A DNA stretch of 64,000 bases from UBA7446 sp038143535 (GTDB lineage: Bacteria; Bacteroidota; Bacteroidia; Flavobacteriales; Flavobacteriaceae), in contig JAYQMD010000001.1 of NCBI GenBank assembly GCA_038143535.1, forward strand, positions 744,001 to 808,000, in the 5' to 3' direction. This document shows positions 26,687-35,741 of this stretch, piece after piece (position 1 is the stretch's first letter; each line of letters opens with the position of its first letter). Made by a program: the position numbers and the translations under genes. Under the pieces are notes generated by a model that saw only the letters and a list, made by a program, of their open reading frames with translations, was not told the DNA's origin and did not search any database.

Positions 26687-26698
26687 TTACATTTGTAA
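26687..26698. promoter_or_regulatory. Inverted repeat TTACA-N2-TGTAA at the XRE regulator start
   Basis: A perfect 5-bp inverted repeat with a 2-base spacer, two bases upstream of the GTG start of the XRE gene. It contains the same TTTACA/TGTAAA core that recurs before the divergent M14 peptidase gene. Candidate operator; no binding data. Confidence 0.4.
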
Positions 26699-26806
26699 AT
26701 AATTAATATCTATCTAATGATATTATCAAATATATAAAATAATATGATACTATAAAAAATGAAGTAAAACTTTATTTTATAATGTTAATATGCTTAATTA
26801 CAATAT

Positions 26807-26927
26807 TTTACATAAAATTTACATTCGGCAAATTACTTTTGTAACAAATTTTGATGTTTTTGACATGCTTTTGTTTACAATAATAAATTATAGTTGTTTA
26901 CAATTGGAAACTAATAAGCGTTTACAT
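26807..26927. repeat. Cluster of TTTACA boxes between the XRE regulator and the M14 peptidase genes
   Basis: Five TTTACA cores: 26807-26812, 26818-26823, and three as GTTTACA(A/T) at 26873-26880, 26896-26903 and 26920-26927. The last three are spaced 23 and 24 bases apart, close to two helical turns, and run into the peptidase start. The 251-base region has no gene and is very AT-rich, so chance copies are possible. Confidence 0.5.
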
Positions 26928-26930
26928 TTG
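26923..26930 (+). promoter_or_regulatory. Probable -7 element next to the M14 peptidase start
   Basis: TACATTTG fits TAnnTTTG; its last base is 6 bases before the ATG at 26936. A TTG at 26904-26906 gives a 16-base spacer. Transcription would begin at the ATG, so the message is probably leaderless. The element overlaps the third GTTTACA box. Confidence 0.45.
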
Positions 26931-26935
26931 CAAAC

Positions 26936-28024
26936 ATGAATTCATTTTTAAAAGAGCAGCCTGAACTTAAAAGTCAAATTTTGCAGGGACGTTACATAAC
27001 GTATCCGAAAATTGAACGTTTGCTCAGCGATTTTGATTCCAAGCAGGTTGGCGCAAGCGCAAAAGGACTTCCCATACACACGCTTACACTGGGGACTGGC
27101 CCTATTAAATTGTTGATGTGGTCGCAAATGCACGGAAATGAGTCTACCAGTACTAAAGGGATTATGGATGTGATGTATTTTCTTGCAGCCAATCCGAGGC
27201 TTTTAGAGCCGTTTACCATACAAGTGATTCCCATGCTCAACCCTGATGGAGCAGCAGCATATACTCGTGTTAATGCCAACGCCGTTGATTTAAACAGAGA
27301 TGCCCAGCAACAATCCCAGCCAGAAACCCGTGCTTTGTTTGAGGCATACGACACTTTTCAACCAGACTACTGCTTTAATCTACACGATCAACGCACCCTA
27401 TTTGGGGTTGACGACAATCCGTGTATTTTGTCTTATTTGTCTCCAGCCGCTGATACGGGCAAATCTATCACCAAAGCCCGTGAGCAGGCGATGGGGATTA
27501 TTGGATACATAAACGAGCAATTGCAACAACAGCTACCCAATCAGATAGGTCGTTATGACGATACCTACAATCCCAACTGTGTTGGCGATTGCTTTCAAGC
27601 AAAAGGAACGCCTACCATATTGTTTGAGTGTGGGCAATCGGGGCAAGACTACGGAAGAATTGCAACACGAAAGTGGTTTGGCTTTTCTGTTGTGTCGGCT
27701 TTACATTGCATTGCAAATAATGTATTTATGCCTACCGCTTATGACAGGATTCCAGAAGTTGAAAAGTCATATGTTGATGTTTTAATACACCACATAACTG
27801 ACCACGAAAGCCAAATAAGCTTAGCGGTACAGTATGAGGAAAAATTAAATTCAGGTAGAATTACCTTTGAACCTACCCTGCACAGCAAAGGTGACTTATC
27901 TCAGCTTAACGCGCACAAAACCATTGATTTACGAAAACACAACTCCATTGATTTTTCCTCTTTTGAGGATGCAGCTTTAAAAAAAATATTCAAAATATTA
28001 GATTTAACACATTATTCACATTAA
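26936..28024 (+). CDS. M14-family zinc carboxypeptidase
   Basis: A 362-residue metallo-carboxypeptidase. Zinc ligands are H66 and E69 ('MHGNEST', HxxE) and H150 ('CFNLHDQR'); 'DLNRDAQ' carries the Asn-Arg substrate clamp and E231 in 'LFECGQ' is a candidate general base. There is no signal peptide, so unlike digestive relatives it is cytosolic and may trim peptides or act on an amide-linked small molecule. From memory this form is common in Flavobacteriia. It is divergent from the XRE regulator and followed in the same direction by the Lrp-type regulator. Confidence 0.88.
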   Translation: MNSFLKEQPELKSQILQGRYITYPKIERLLSDFDSKQVGASAKGLPIHTLTLGTGPIKLLMWSQMHGNESTSTKGIMDVMYFLAANPRLLEPFTIQVIPMLNPDGAAAYTRVNANAVDLNRDAQQQSQPETRALFEAYDTFQPDYCFNLHDQRTLFGVDDNPCILSYLSPAADTGKSITKAREQAMGIIGYINEQLQQQLPNQIGRYDDTYNPNCVGDCFQAKGTPTILFECGQSGQDYGRIATRKWFGFSVVSALHCIANNVFMPTAYDRIPEVEKSYVDVLIHHITDHESQISLAVQYEEKLNSGRITFEPTLHSKGDLSQLNAHKTIDLRKHNSIDFSSFEDAALKKIFKILDLTHYSH

Positions 28025-28088
28025 TTTGTCGATATAACAGCATAAAATTCAATGTTTTTTTGTTTTCTTTGCAAATAAAATAATCACA

Positions 28089-28565
28089 ATGAAATTTAAA
28101 CTAGACGAAATTGATCATCAAATACTTGATATTTTGATTGACAACATGCGTACACCTTTCACGGACATTGCCAAAAGACTTTTAATTTCTGCTGGCACAG
28201 TTCACGTGCGTGTGCGTAAGATGGAAGAGGCTGGAATAATTAAAGGATCTTCGCTAACATTAGACTATAACAAAATGGGCTATTCTTTTATTGCTTATGT
28301 TGGTATTTATCTTGAAAAAACCCACCAAACGAAATACGTTCTGGAGCGTTTGCACGAAATTCCATTTGTAACTGTTGCGCACATAACTACGGGAAAGTTT
28401 AACATTTACTGTAAAGTTCGTGCCCGTACTACAGAACACGCTAAAGAAATTATTTTTAAAATTGATGATATAGATGGTATTCTACGTACAGAAACCATGA
28501 TTTCTCTTGAAGAAAGCATCAATGACAAAAAGCGATTGATGCATACTATTTTTAATGACCTTTAA
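28089..28565 (+). CDS. Lrp/AsnC family transcriptional regulator
   Basis: A 158-residue regulator with an N-terminal winged helix-turn-helix (about residues 5-60: 'DEIDHQILDILIDNMRTPFTDIAKRL', partly quoted as ILDILIDNMRTPFTDIA) and a C-terminal RAM ligand-binding domain (about 68-150). Members sense amino acids and form octamers or larger rings. It starts 64 bases after the peptidase gene and is 9 bases before ppc, so it could regulate ppc or other amino-acid-linked genes; the target is unproven. Confidence 0.93.
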   Translation: MKFKLDEIDHQILDILIDNMRTPFTDIAKRLLISAGTVHVRVRKMEEAGIIKGSSLTLDYNKMGYSFIAYVGIYLEKTHQTKYVLERLHEIPFVTVAHITTGKFNIYCKVRARTTEHAKEIIFKIDDIDGILRTETMISLEESINDKKRLMHTIFNDL

Positions 28566-28574
28566 AATTAACTT

Positions 28575-31148
28575 GTGAACCCACGCACAAAACTTGAGCG
28601 TTACGAACAAAACGTGCGCTCCAAATTCAAACTATACGATAGTATATTTTCGACCTTACCCTACTCTAAAATAACCAACACGGCAACGCTTTTACCGCTA
28701 TTTGCCGATTCTTGTGCTGATGGCTATGAAAAGGGTCTAGATCCCAAGTCGATTGTTGAAGGTTTCTTCGAACGCTATTTTCCCGATTATTCCGCAAAAG
28801 CCCAAATTGACTTGCTCTTCCGTTTCATTCAATTTATCGAGAGACGTGTAGTGCTTTTTGATGCCGTTGAAGATGCTGCTTTTGCGCATGTCAACAACAT
28901 GAGTGGGGTGGGTACCCTCCGTAATCTTAAGGAAGAAGCGCAATCAAAACAAAAGTCCAAAGAGCTTAAGGCACTGCTTCAACACATTAATGTCCGCCCA
29001 GTACTAACAGCACATCCAACACAGTTTTATCCTGGTGCTGTATTGGGTATTATTACGGACTTAGGCAAATGTATCCAAAAGAACGATTCGCAAGAAATCA
29101 AACTCCTGTTGGCACAATTGGGACGTACGCCTTTTTTCAAAAAGAAAAAGCCAACTCCATTAGACGAAGCCAGAAGCTTGATATGGTATCTTTCTAATGT
29201 TTTCTACCCTGCTATTGGCGAAATTCAGGCCTATGTGCAACGCCATATTTTCAAAGACGAGACATTGACAGGACAAACCGTTAAGCTCGGTTTTTGGCCC
29301 GGTGGTGACCGTGACGGGAATCCATTTGTAACCACAGAAATTACCTGTAAGACTGCACAATTGCTCCGCAGTAGCATCATCCGTAATTACTACCGAGACG
29401 TCCGCACACTGCGCAGACGTTTAACTTTTGCCGGAGTGGAAGAATCCGTTTTAGCCGTTGAGAAAAAATTATACGATAGCATTTTTGCACTGGACAAGGC
29501 ACCCGCCATAAGTCTTGAAGACCTAAAAGCAAGCCTAGCGTCCATACTTACTACAATCGAAGAACAATATCACGGTTTGTTTGCCAATAAATTACGCGAT
29601 TTTATCGCAAAGGTCAACGTATTTGGCTATCACTTTGCAAGCTTGGACATTAGACAAGATTCCCGTGTTCACCACGACGCCTTTTTAAGTCTTTTAGCGC
29701 AAACAAATAAGAATGGTGTTACAGATGTAGGTTTTGACTATGTAAACGCTAACGAAGACGCACGAATAGATTTTCTTACTTCGCTAAACGGCGATGTTGA
29801 TCCGGATAGCTTTGAAGACGAAACCGTTTGCAAAGCCCTTGGTTCTATCCGTGCGATGCGTGAAATTCAGCAAACCAACGGTGAGGCCGGCTGTAACCGA
29901 TACATCATCAGTAACAACCAAACCGCACAAAACATATTTGAGGTTTTTGCCATGATTCGCTTGAGTAATTGGGAAGCACCTGATGTTGATATAGTTCCGC
30001 TATTTGAAACCATTCCTGATTTGGAAGTAGCGGTTTCTGTAATGGACAAGGTATACGGAAATCCCGTGTATCGCGAGCATTTGACTCGAAGAGGAGATAA
30101 ACAAACCATCATGCTTGGTTTCTCTGACGGTACCAAAGATGGGGGCTATTTGATGGCCAACTGGAGTATTTTTAAAGCCAAAGAAGAACTGTCAGCGATC
30201 TCTCGTAAATACGGGATCAATGTTGCCTTTTTTGACGGTCGTGGTGGACCTCCAGCACGTGGTGGTGGTAATACCCATCAGTTCTACGCATCCATGGGGA
30301 ATAGCGTTGAAGCAGACGAAATACAACTCACCGTACAAGGACAAACCATCAGTTCCAATTTTGGTACTTTGGATACCTGTCGCTATAATTTAGAACAACT
30401 CTTAAGCTCGGGTATATCCAATCGCTTATTTACATCGGATTCGTCTGTTTTAAGTGAGGAAGACAGAAAAACCATGACACAACTTGCAGAAGTTAGTTAC
30501 GAAGCCTACAAGAACTTTAAAGCCCATCCTAAGTTTTTACCGTATTTGGAGCACATGAGTACACTCCAATACTACGCCAAAACCAATATTGGGTCACGTC
30601 CCTCCAAGCGTAAGTCCAGCAAGACATTGGACTTTTCTGCACTGCGCGCCATTCCCTTTGTAGGCAGTTGGAGCCAGTTGAAGCAAAATGTACCTGGATT
30701 TTTTGGCGTGGGTACCGCTTTGGCAAGCCTAGATAAGACAGGGGATTTTGATAAAGCAAAGCAGTTGTATGACAACAATGCCTTCTTTAGAACCTTGATA
30801 TCAAATTCCATGATGAGTTTGCAAAAATCCTTTTTCAAATTAACAGCCTACATGGAGCAGGATCCTGAATACGGCACCTTTTGGAAATTGATTTATGCGG
30901 AATATGTGCGTTCAAAGGACTATATCCTCAAACTAACAGAAATGGACAGTCTCATGGAGGATCAGCCCGAAGGAAAGGCTTCGATTCACATGCGTGAGGA
31001 GATTGTACAACCCTTGTTAACTATACAACAGTATGCCTTATTGACCATTCAAAATAACAAACTGAGCGTAAAAGAACGTGATGTGATGGAAAAAATGGTG
31101 ACGCGTTCGTTGTTTGGAAATATCAACGCAAGTAGAAACTCTGCTTAA
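28575..31148 (+). CDS. ppc: Phosphoenolpyruvate carboxylase
   Basis: Carboxylates phosphoenolpyruvate to oxaloacetate to refill the TCA cycle. The 857-residue protein shows the catalytic His in 'TAHPTQFYPGA', the active-site loop 'GFWPGGDRDGNPF', 'LDIRQDSRVH' and the glycine-rich 'FDGRGGPPARGGGNT'. The extreme C-terminus is 'NINASRNSA' rather than the canonical 'RNTG'. The start is GTG at 28575, 9 bases after the Lrp gene; no ATG precedes the conserved part. It overlaps the convergent aroB by 4 bases. Confidence 0.96.
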   Translation: MNPRTKLERYEQNVRSKFKLYDSIFSTLPYSKITNTATLLPLFADSCADGYEKGLDPKSIVEGFFERYFPDYSAKAQIDLLFRFIQFIERRVVLFDAVEDAAFAHVNNMSGVGTLRNLKEEAQSKQKSKELKALLQHINVRPVLTAHPTQFYPGAVLGIITDLGKCIQKNDSQEIKLLLAQLGRTPFFKKKKPTPLDEARSLIWYLSNVFYPAIGEIQAYVQRHIFKDETLTGQTVKLGFWPGGDRDGNPFVTTEITCKTAQLLRSSIIRNYYRDVRTLRRRLTFAGVEESVLAVEKKLYDSIFALDKAPAISLEDLKASLASILTTIEEQYHGLFANKLRDFIAKVNVFGYHFASLDIRQDSRVHHDAFLSLLAQTNKNGVTDVGFDYVNANEDARIDFLTSLNGDVDPDSFEDETVCKALGSIRAMREIQQTNGEAGCNRYIISNNQTAQNIFEVFAMIRLSNWEAPDVDIVPLFETIPDLEVAVSVMDKVYGNPVYREHLTRRGDKQTIMLGFSDGTKDGGYLMANWSIFKAKEELSAISRKYGINVAFFDGRGGPPARGGGNTHQFYASMGNSVEADEIQLTVQGQTISSNFGTLDTCRYNLEQLLSSGISNRLFTSDSSVLSEEDRKTMTQLAEVSYEAYKNFKAHPKFLPYLEHMSTLQYYAKTNIGSRPSKRKSSKTLDFSALRAIPFVGSWSQLKQNVPGFFGVGTALASLDKTGDFDKAKQLYDNNAFFRTLISNSMMSLQKSFFKLTAYMEQDPEYGTFWKLIYAEYVRSKDYILKLTEMDSLMEDQPEGKASIHMREEIVQPLLTIQQYALLTIQNNKLSVKERDVMEKMVTRSLFGNINASRNSA

Positions 31149-32197
31149 TTCTGATAGAAATCAAAAGCTTCGAGGATAAGTTCCTCTGAAGCTGATTGAT
31201 TCCAAACCGGATAACCTATAGTTTTCAAAAGTACAAATAGCACATTGCCATTTTCATTTTTTTTGTCGTGTGAAAGCAGTTTGATCACAGCGGTAATCGT
31301 GTCCTTGTCAAAGGAAATTTTGGGATAGATGGCGTGAAAAACGCTTTTGATTTTACGCGCTTCATCAAATGACAAGCCGGATACCTTGACAGAGAGAAAT
31401 GCTTCCAATATCATCCCTATTGCAATGGCTTCGCCGTGTAGCAATCTGGTTTTGTTCGAAGCTGTTAAAAAATGGGATTCTACCGCATGACCTAACGTAT
31501 GACCAAAGTTTAAAATCTTACGTAATCCTTGCTCATCAATATCCTCAGCTACTACTTTAGCCTTAACACCAACAGAGTGATGTATGTGTGGCAATATTTC
31601 CTCTTTACTTAAGAAACCACTTAATGCCTCAAAATAGATAGGCTCTTGAATTAGTCCGTGTTTGAGCATTTCTGCATAACCGCTTCGGTATTCTGAATCG
31701 GGCAGCGTTCCCAAGAAATCGGTATCAACTAGTACCATTTTAGGTTCTCTAATAATACCCACTTGATTTTTAAGCGCACCCAAGTCAATGCCCGTTTTAC
31801 CGCCAATAGAAGCGTCTACCATGGCTAGCAGCGAAGTTGGGATGTTAATAAAGTCAATGCCACGTTTAAAGGTGCATGCAACAAATCCGCCTAAATCGGT
31901 TACCACTCCACCTCCTATATTGATGAGTAAGCTCTTTCGATCAGCACCCATTTCAGAGAGGCTATCCCAAAGCGAAACGCAGCTTTGAATTTTTTTGTTT
32001 TCTTCACCTGCTTGCATTTCAACTGTCTTAAAATCAAATTGAGTTTTCGAACGCGCGTGTGGCAAACAATGCAAACTGGTGTTGTTGTCTGTCAATACAA
32101 AAACAGTGGAGTAGGCATTGGCCTTAACACAACTGTTGAGTGCATCCCAACAATCCGCTCCAAAAAGGACTTCACTATGTTTTGTTTTAACAACCAT
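31145..32197 (-). CDS. aroB: 3-dehydroquinate synthase
   Basis: Second step of the shikimate pathway, converting DAHP to 3-dehydroquinate with NAD and zinc. The 350-residue protein contains 'INIGGGVVTDLGGFVACTFKRGI' (nucleotide-binding, quoted in part as GGGVVTDLGGF), 'GKTGIDLGALKNQVG', and zinc-site residues in 'LNFGHTLGHAVE' and 'LLHGEAIAIGM'. A single-gene unit on the minus strand, convergent with ppc and divergent from the proline dehydrogenase gene. aroC lies elsewhere in the window (61.5 kb). Confidence 0.96.
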   Translation of the reverse strand: MVVKTKHSEVLFGADCWDALNSCVKANAYSTVFVLTDNNTSLHCLPHARSKTQFDFKTVEMQAGEENKKIQSCVSLWDSLSEMGADRKSLLINIGGGVVTDLGGFVACTFKRGIDFINIPTSLLAMVDASIGGKTGIDLGALKNQVGIIREPKMVLVDTDFLGTLPDSEYRSGYAEMLKHGLIQEPIYFEALSGFLSKEEILPHIHHSVGVKAKVVAEDIDEQGLRKILNFGHTLGHAVESHFLTASNKTRLLHGEAIAIGMILEAFLSVKVSGLSFDEARKIKSVFHAIYPKISFDKDTITAVIKLLSHDKKNENGNVLFVLLKTIGYPVWNQSASEELILEAFDFYQN

Positions 32198-32236
32198 ATC
32201 CGTTGGCGAAAATACTGCCTTTTTGGTTTATTTTCC

Positions 32237-32244
32237 TAATTTTG
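32237..32244 (+). promoter_or_regulatory. Possible -7 element for the proline dehydrogenase gene
   Basis: TAATTTTG fits TAnnTTTG, 32 bases before the TTG start. A TTTG at 32222-32225 is only 11 bases upstream, too close for a normal -33 box, so the call is tentative. Confidence 0.3.
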
Positions 32245-32275
32245 AGAAGTACTTCGTATTTTAAACAGCCCTTAT

Positions 32276-33436
32276 TTGGACCATAAATTACCGCAATATC
32301 CGCACAAATCAAGACGAGAATTGAGGGCTTCGCTCTTTTTGTTCCGTTTACTTTCGAGACGCTCTGTTGTGCGCGCTTCTCTATACGTGTGGCGGTTTTT
32401 ACAAAGCATTCGTTTTCCTGCGAAATACCTTATTAGAATCACAGGTTATGAACAGTTTTGTGCAGGGCAAGACGTTTCTTCATGTGCATCCATGACAGAG
32501 AAGCTTGCGAAATACCAGGTTTACAGCGTATTGGATTACGCAAATGAGCACGCAATATCAGCAATCGATTACGACCATAATGCCGCTATGGTTTTGGAAA
32601 CCATAGAAGCGGCTAAAAACAATACGACATACCCGTTTGCCGTAGTCAAGCCCAGTGCCATAGGCTCCTTCAATTTGTACCAAAAAATGGGGGCGGGGCA
32701 CAAACTTACGGCAAGCGAACAGCTTTTGTGGGCTGCCATACAACAGCGTTTTGAACAATTGGCCAATGCAGCGGTACAAGCAGCTGTTGTATTGATGTTT
32801 GATGCGGAAGAAAGCTGGATACAAGACGGGGTGGACTTATTGGTGTTGCCTTTGCTTGTGAAATATAATTGCGATAAAGTCGTTTTGGCGCTAACCATCC
32901 AATTGTATTTAAAAGACCGAAACCTCGTTTATAAAAGCCTTTTGAAGGATGCGGATGATAAAGGTTATGTGTTGGGTGTAAAACTTGTTAGAGGCGCTTA
33001 TATGGAAAAAGAACGCAGCAGGGCAACAGCCTTAAACATGAGTGCTTCCGTCTGCGAAACCAAAACTGCAACGGACATGCAATACCGGGATGCCCTTCAA
33101 AACGCCATGCAAGCCGTAGACAAACACTTCTGCATCGTGGCTACACACAACCAATCTGATATCAATTGGGTGGTTGATCACTGTGCTGAAAACAATATTT
33201 CCTTGGGGAATGCCAACCTTTGGTTTAGTCAGCTTTATGGCATGCGTGATTACATCTCCTTTTCTCTTGCAAAACAAGGCGCTAATGTCTTTAAATATGT
33301 GCCTTTTGGACCTTTGGAACAGGCTGTACCCTATTTGATCAGACGCGCATTAGAGAACAGCGCCATGAAATCACAGACACTGCAAGAATGTTTGATGTTA
33401 AAAAAAGAACTGCGACGTAGAAAACTCAACGCCTAA
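32276..33436 (+). CDS. Proline dehydrogenase
   Basis: An FAD enzyme that oxidises proline to pyrroline-5-carboxylate at the inner membrane. The 386-residue protein carries the PRODH barrel: 'FAVVKPSAIG', 'KYNCDKVVLALTIQLYLKD', 'VLGVKLVRGAYMEKER', 'ATHNQSD', and 'YVPFGPLEQAVPYLIRR', the C-terminal substrate-binding helix. It is a stand-alone ProDH, not a PutA fusion. No ATG fits; the first usable codon after an in-frame stop (32243-32245) is TTG at 32276. Transcribed alone and divergent from aroB. Confidence 0.92.
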   Translation: MDHKLPQYPHKSRRELRASLFLFRLLSRRSVVRASLYVWRFLQSIRFPAKYLIRITGYEQFCAGQDVSSCASMTEKLAKYQVYSVLDYANEHAISAIDYDHNAAMVLETIEAAKNNTTYPFAVVKPSAIGSFNLYQKMGAGHKLTASEQLLWAAIQQRFEQLANAAVQAAVVLMFDAEESWIQDGVDLLVLPLLVKYNCDKVVLALTIQLYLKDRNLVYKSLLKDADDKGYVLGVKLVRGAYMEKERSRATALNMSASVCETKTATDMQYRDALQNAMQAVDKHFCIVATHNQSDINWVVDHCAENNISLGNANLWFSQLYGMRDYISFSLAKQGANVFKYVPFGPLEQAVPYLIRRALENSAMKSQTLQECLMLKKELRRRKLNA

Positions 33437-33749
33437 AATAGGCCGTATCTGTACATTTTTTGACTGAAAAGAGTTTGTTGTCAATTTCCATGGCGTACAC
33501 ATTGCAAGAATCTGTGCCAATCTTACTCTCGCTAAAGTCCACGGATGTTCTGGAAAACCATTGCACAGTATCTTGTATGGGGTAGAAGTCCTTTTCAAAC
33601 ACCCATTCCTTCTTTTGAATATCGTTTTTAACTCGTGCCGATGGACTGTAGTTACACTGTGTTCTTTTTCCGTTGAAGAAGTAAAATAAAAAAATAAGTC
33701 CAACTGAAAAGCCGCCCAAATAATAACCCATTCTCCTTATAAAACTCAT
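33426..33749 (-). CDS. Small membrane-anchored protein (107 aa), unknown function
   Basis: A basic N-terminus and one hydrophobic segment (residues about 9-25, 'YYLGGFSVGLIFLFYFF') place it in the inner membrane; the rest is soluble with two Cys residues ('RTQCNYSP', 'TDSCNVY') and a third in 'VKKCTD'. From memory similar proteins, sometimes labelled DUF4258-containing, occur in Flavobacteriia near proline dehydrogenase or tsaE/porX genes. Function unknown. Its ATG overlaps the tsaE stop (ATGA), so it is the last gene of the porX-tsaE unit. It overlaps the end of the proline dehydrogenase gene by 11 bases. Confidence 0.75.
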   Translation of the reverse strand: MSFIRRMGYYLGGFSVGLIFLFYFFNGKRTQCNYSPSARVKNDIQKKEWVFEKDFYPIQDTVQWFSRTSVDFSESKIGTDSCNVYAMEIDNKLFSVKKCTDTAYFRR

Positions 33750-34150
33750 ATGAATGAAATGTTTCTAGTACTGTCGTTTGTATGTTTCAATGTTATGGTG
33801 TGGTGTGGTTTTGTTATTAGCGCCACGGCTATTTCTGGCCATTCAATAAAGCAGTAATCTCCACTGTGCAAGTATTCTTCAAATCCAAATTCTTGCAATT
33901 CCGTTGCATTTTCAATGCGATATAAATCCAAATGAAAAGCCGAAGCATTTGCCAGGCTGATCTCGTTAACTATTCCGAAAGTGGGGCTTGAAACTTCCTC
34001 ATTGCTTCCCAACTGCTTGACTATTGCCTTCACAAGCGTTGTTTTACCTGCGCCTAAATCTCCTTTGAGTAACACAATTTTATGCTCAAATACCGTAACC
34101 AGCGATTTGGCGATTGCGTCAATTTGACTTAAATCATAATCTTGTACCAT
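33746..34150 (-). CDS. tsaE: tRNA threonylcarbamoyladenosine biosynthesis ATPase TsaE
   Basis: A 134-residue P-loop ATPase needed with TsaB, TsaC and TsaD to make t6A37 in tRNAs that read ANN codons. Walker A is GDLGAGKTT, followed by 'VSSPTFGIVNEI' and the Walker B-like 'CFIEWPE' typical of YjeE/TsaE. The start is the ATG complementing 34148-34150; an upstream in-frame ATG would extend into porX with hydrophobic residues. It follows porX, an arrangement I recall from other Flavobacteriia. Confidence 0.95.
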   Translation of the reverse strand: MVQDYDLSQIDAIAKSLVTVFEHKIVLLKGDLGAGKTTLVKAIVKQLGSNEEVSSPTFGIVNEISLANASAFHLDLYRIENATELQEFGFEEYLHSGDYCFIEWPEIAVALITKPHHTITLKHTNDSTRNISFI

Positions 34151-34164
34151 AAAGCAAAAGTAAA

Positions 34165-35712
34165 CTACTTGGGAGAAAACAGCGCAAAAGGAATGCACAT
34201 CTCTTCCAATGAAATGCCACCGTGTTGGTAGGTGTTACGAAAATGGTTTACAAAGTGATTGTAGCGTGTTGGATAAATCAGGTAGTAGTGTTCTTTGGCA
34301 AAGGCAAAAGAACTGCTCATGTTGATGGAAGGCAGACCAAAACTTTTGGGGTCTGAAACCATCATTACGTGCTTGTCATCTGTCTTAAGACGTCGACCTG
34401 TTTTGTAGCGAATATTTGTACTGGACTCACGATCGCCAATTATTTTAGCAGGTTGCTCCACATTTATGGTGCCGTGATCTGTAGTAATAATAAGTTGATA
34501 GCCTTTTTGTTGTGCGGATTTAATGATGTCGAGCAAAAGGCTGTTTTGAAACCAGCTTTTAGTAAGCGAACGGTACGCCTTATCGGAATTTGCCAGTTCT
34601 TTAATTACATCCATCTCCGTTTTGGCGTGTGAAATCATGTCCACAAAATTATAGACAAGGACTTGAAGGCCACCTGCGGGATCTGCCTTAAGCTTATCTA
34701 AAAACTTACGGGCTTCATGGGGCTTGTTTACTTTGGTATAGGCGTGTTTTATTTTAACTCCTAAGCGATCCAATTGAGCACCCAAAAATTCGTGCTCATG
34801 CATGTTTTTACCCCCTTCATCAATGTCATTTTTCCACCATTGTGGATATTTTGCCTCCATTTCAGCGGGCAGTAGTCCAGCAAAAAAGGCATTGCGTGCA
34901 TACTGAGTGGCAGTCGGGAGTATGCTAAAATATGCGGTTTCCATTTCTGTTTTGTAGTATGGCGCAATAATGGGGGATATGGAAATAAACTGATCGTATC
35001 GCAGGTTGTCAATCATCAGCAACAGCGTCGGCTTTTGGTTTAGTTTGGGTGCAACCAACTTTTTAAACACTTGGTTTGAAAAAAGTTTGTCCGCTTCTTC
35101 ATCAAAGAGTAAATCGACATAATGCTTCTCAATAAAGCGTGAGAAAGCAATGTTGGCTTCCGTTTTCTGATAGGTAAATATTTCTTTGAGCTCTGGCGAA
35201 TCAACACTGTCGATTTCCATTTCCCAGTACAAGATTTTTTGATATACATCACTCCAGCTACTTAGCGATTCCGCTTCCATCAAGGCAGTGCTTAATTGCC
35301 GAAACGACTGCTGATAGGTAGCAATTGTTTTTTCGGTCACGAGTTTACTAGCATCTAAATTCTTTTTGAGGGCGAGTAAAATTTGATTTGGATTTACAGG
35401 CTTAATGAGATAGTCGGCTATTTTGGCGCCAATGGCTTCCTCCATAATGTTTTCTTCCTCACTTTTGGTAATCATGATGACTGGTAGTCCTGGGTGGTCT
35501 TGTTTAATTTCACTCAACACTTCTATGCCTGACATGCCGGACATGTTTTCGTCCAATAGAACGATATTAAAACTGCTGTCTTTTAGTAGCGATAAGGCGT
35601 CTTGACCACTGTGCGCTTTTGTGACATTATAGCCCTTTTGGTTTAGGAAAATAATGTGGGCTTCTAACAAATCTATCTCATCGTCAATCCACAAAAGTTC
35701 AATCGGCTGCAT
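34165..35712 (-). CDS. porX: PorX: response regulator with PglZ-type phosphatase domain
   Basis: A 515-residue regulator of the type IX secretion system. The receiver domain (1-120) has the acid pocket D10/D11/E12, phospho-acceptor D54 ('VLLDENMSG'), T82 and K104 ('IKPVNP'). The C-terminal part (about 170-515) is a PglZ alkaline-phosphatase-like domain, with metal-site stretches 'LLMIDNLRYDQ', 'VYNFVDMISHA' and 'ITTDHGTINVE'. PorX works with the PorY kinase and SigP, and its phosphatase acts on nucleotide substrates in studied species. It is followed by tsaE and indicates that this organism has a T9SS and probably secretes proteins or glides. Confidence 0.95.
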   Translation of the reverse strand: MQPIELLWIDDEIDLLEAHIIFLNQKGYNVTKAHSGQDALSLLKDSSFNIVLLDENMSGMSGIEVLSEIKQDHPGLPVIMITKSEEENIMEEAIGAKIADYLIKPVNPNQILLALKKNLDASKLVTEKTIATYQQSFRQLSTALMEAESLSSWSDVYQKILYWEMEIDSVDSPELKEIFTYQKTEANIAFSRFIEKHYVDLLFDEEADKLFSNQVFKKLVAPKLNQKPTLLLMIDNLRYDQFISISPIIAPYYKTEMETAYFSILPTATQYARNAFFAGLLPAEMEAKYPQWWKNDIDEGGKNMHEHEFLGAQLDRLGVKIKHAYTKVNKPHEARKFLDKLKADPAGGLQVLVYNFVDMISHAKTEMDVIKELANSDKAYRSLTKSWFQNSLLLDIIKSAQQKGYQLIITTDHGTINVEQPAKIIGDRESSTNIRYKTGRRLKTDDKHVMMVSDPKSFGLPSINMSSSFAFAKEHYYLIYPTRYNHFVNHFRNTYQHGGISLEEMCIPFALFSPK

Positions 35713-35717
35713 ATATG

Positions 35718-35725
35718 TATCTTTG
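35718..35725 (+). promoter_or_regulatory. Probable -7 element for the HD hydrolase gene
   Basis: TATCTTTG fits TAnnTTTG, 17 bases before the GTG start; a TTC at 35698-35700 is at a plausible -33 distance. It lies in the 29-base gap to porX. Confidence 0.4.
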
Positions 35726-35741
35726 TACGTAATTTTTTACA

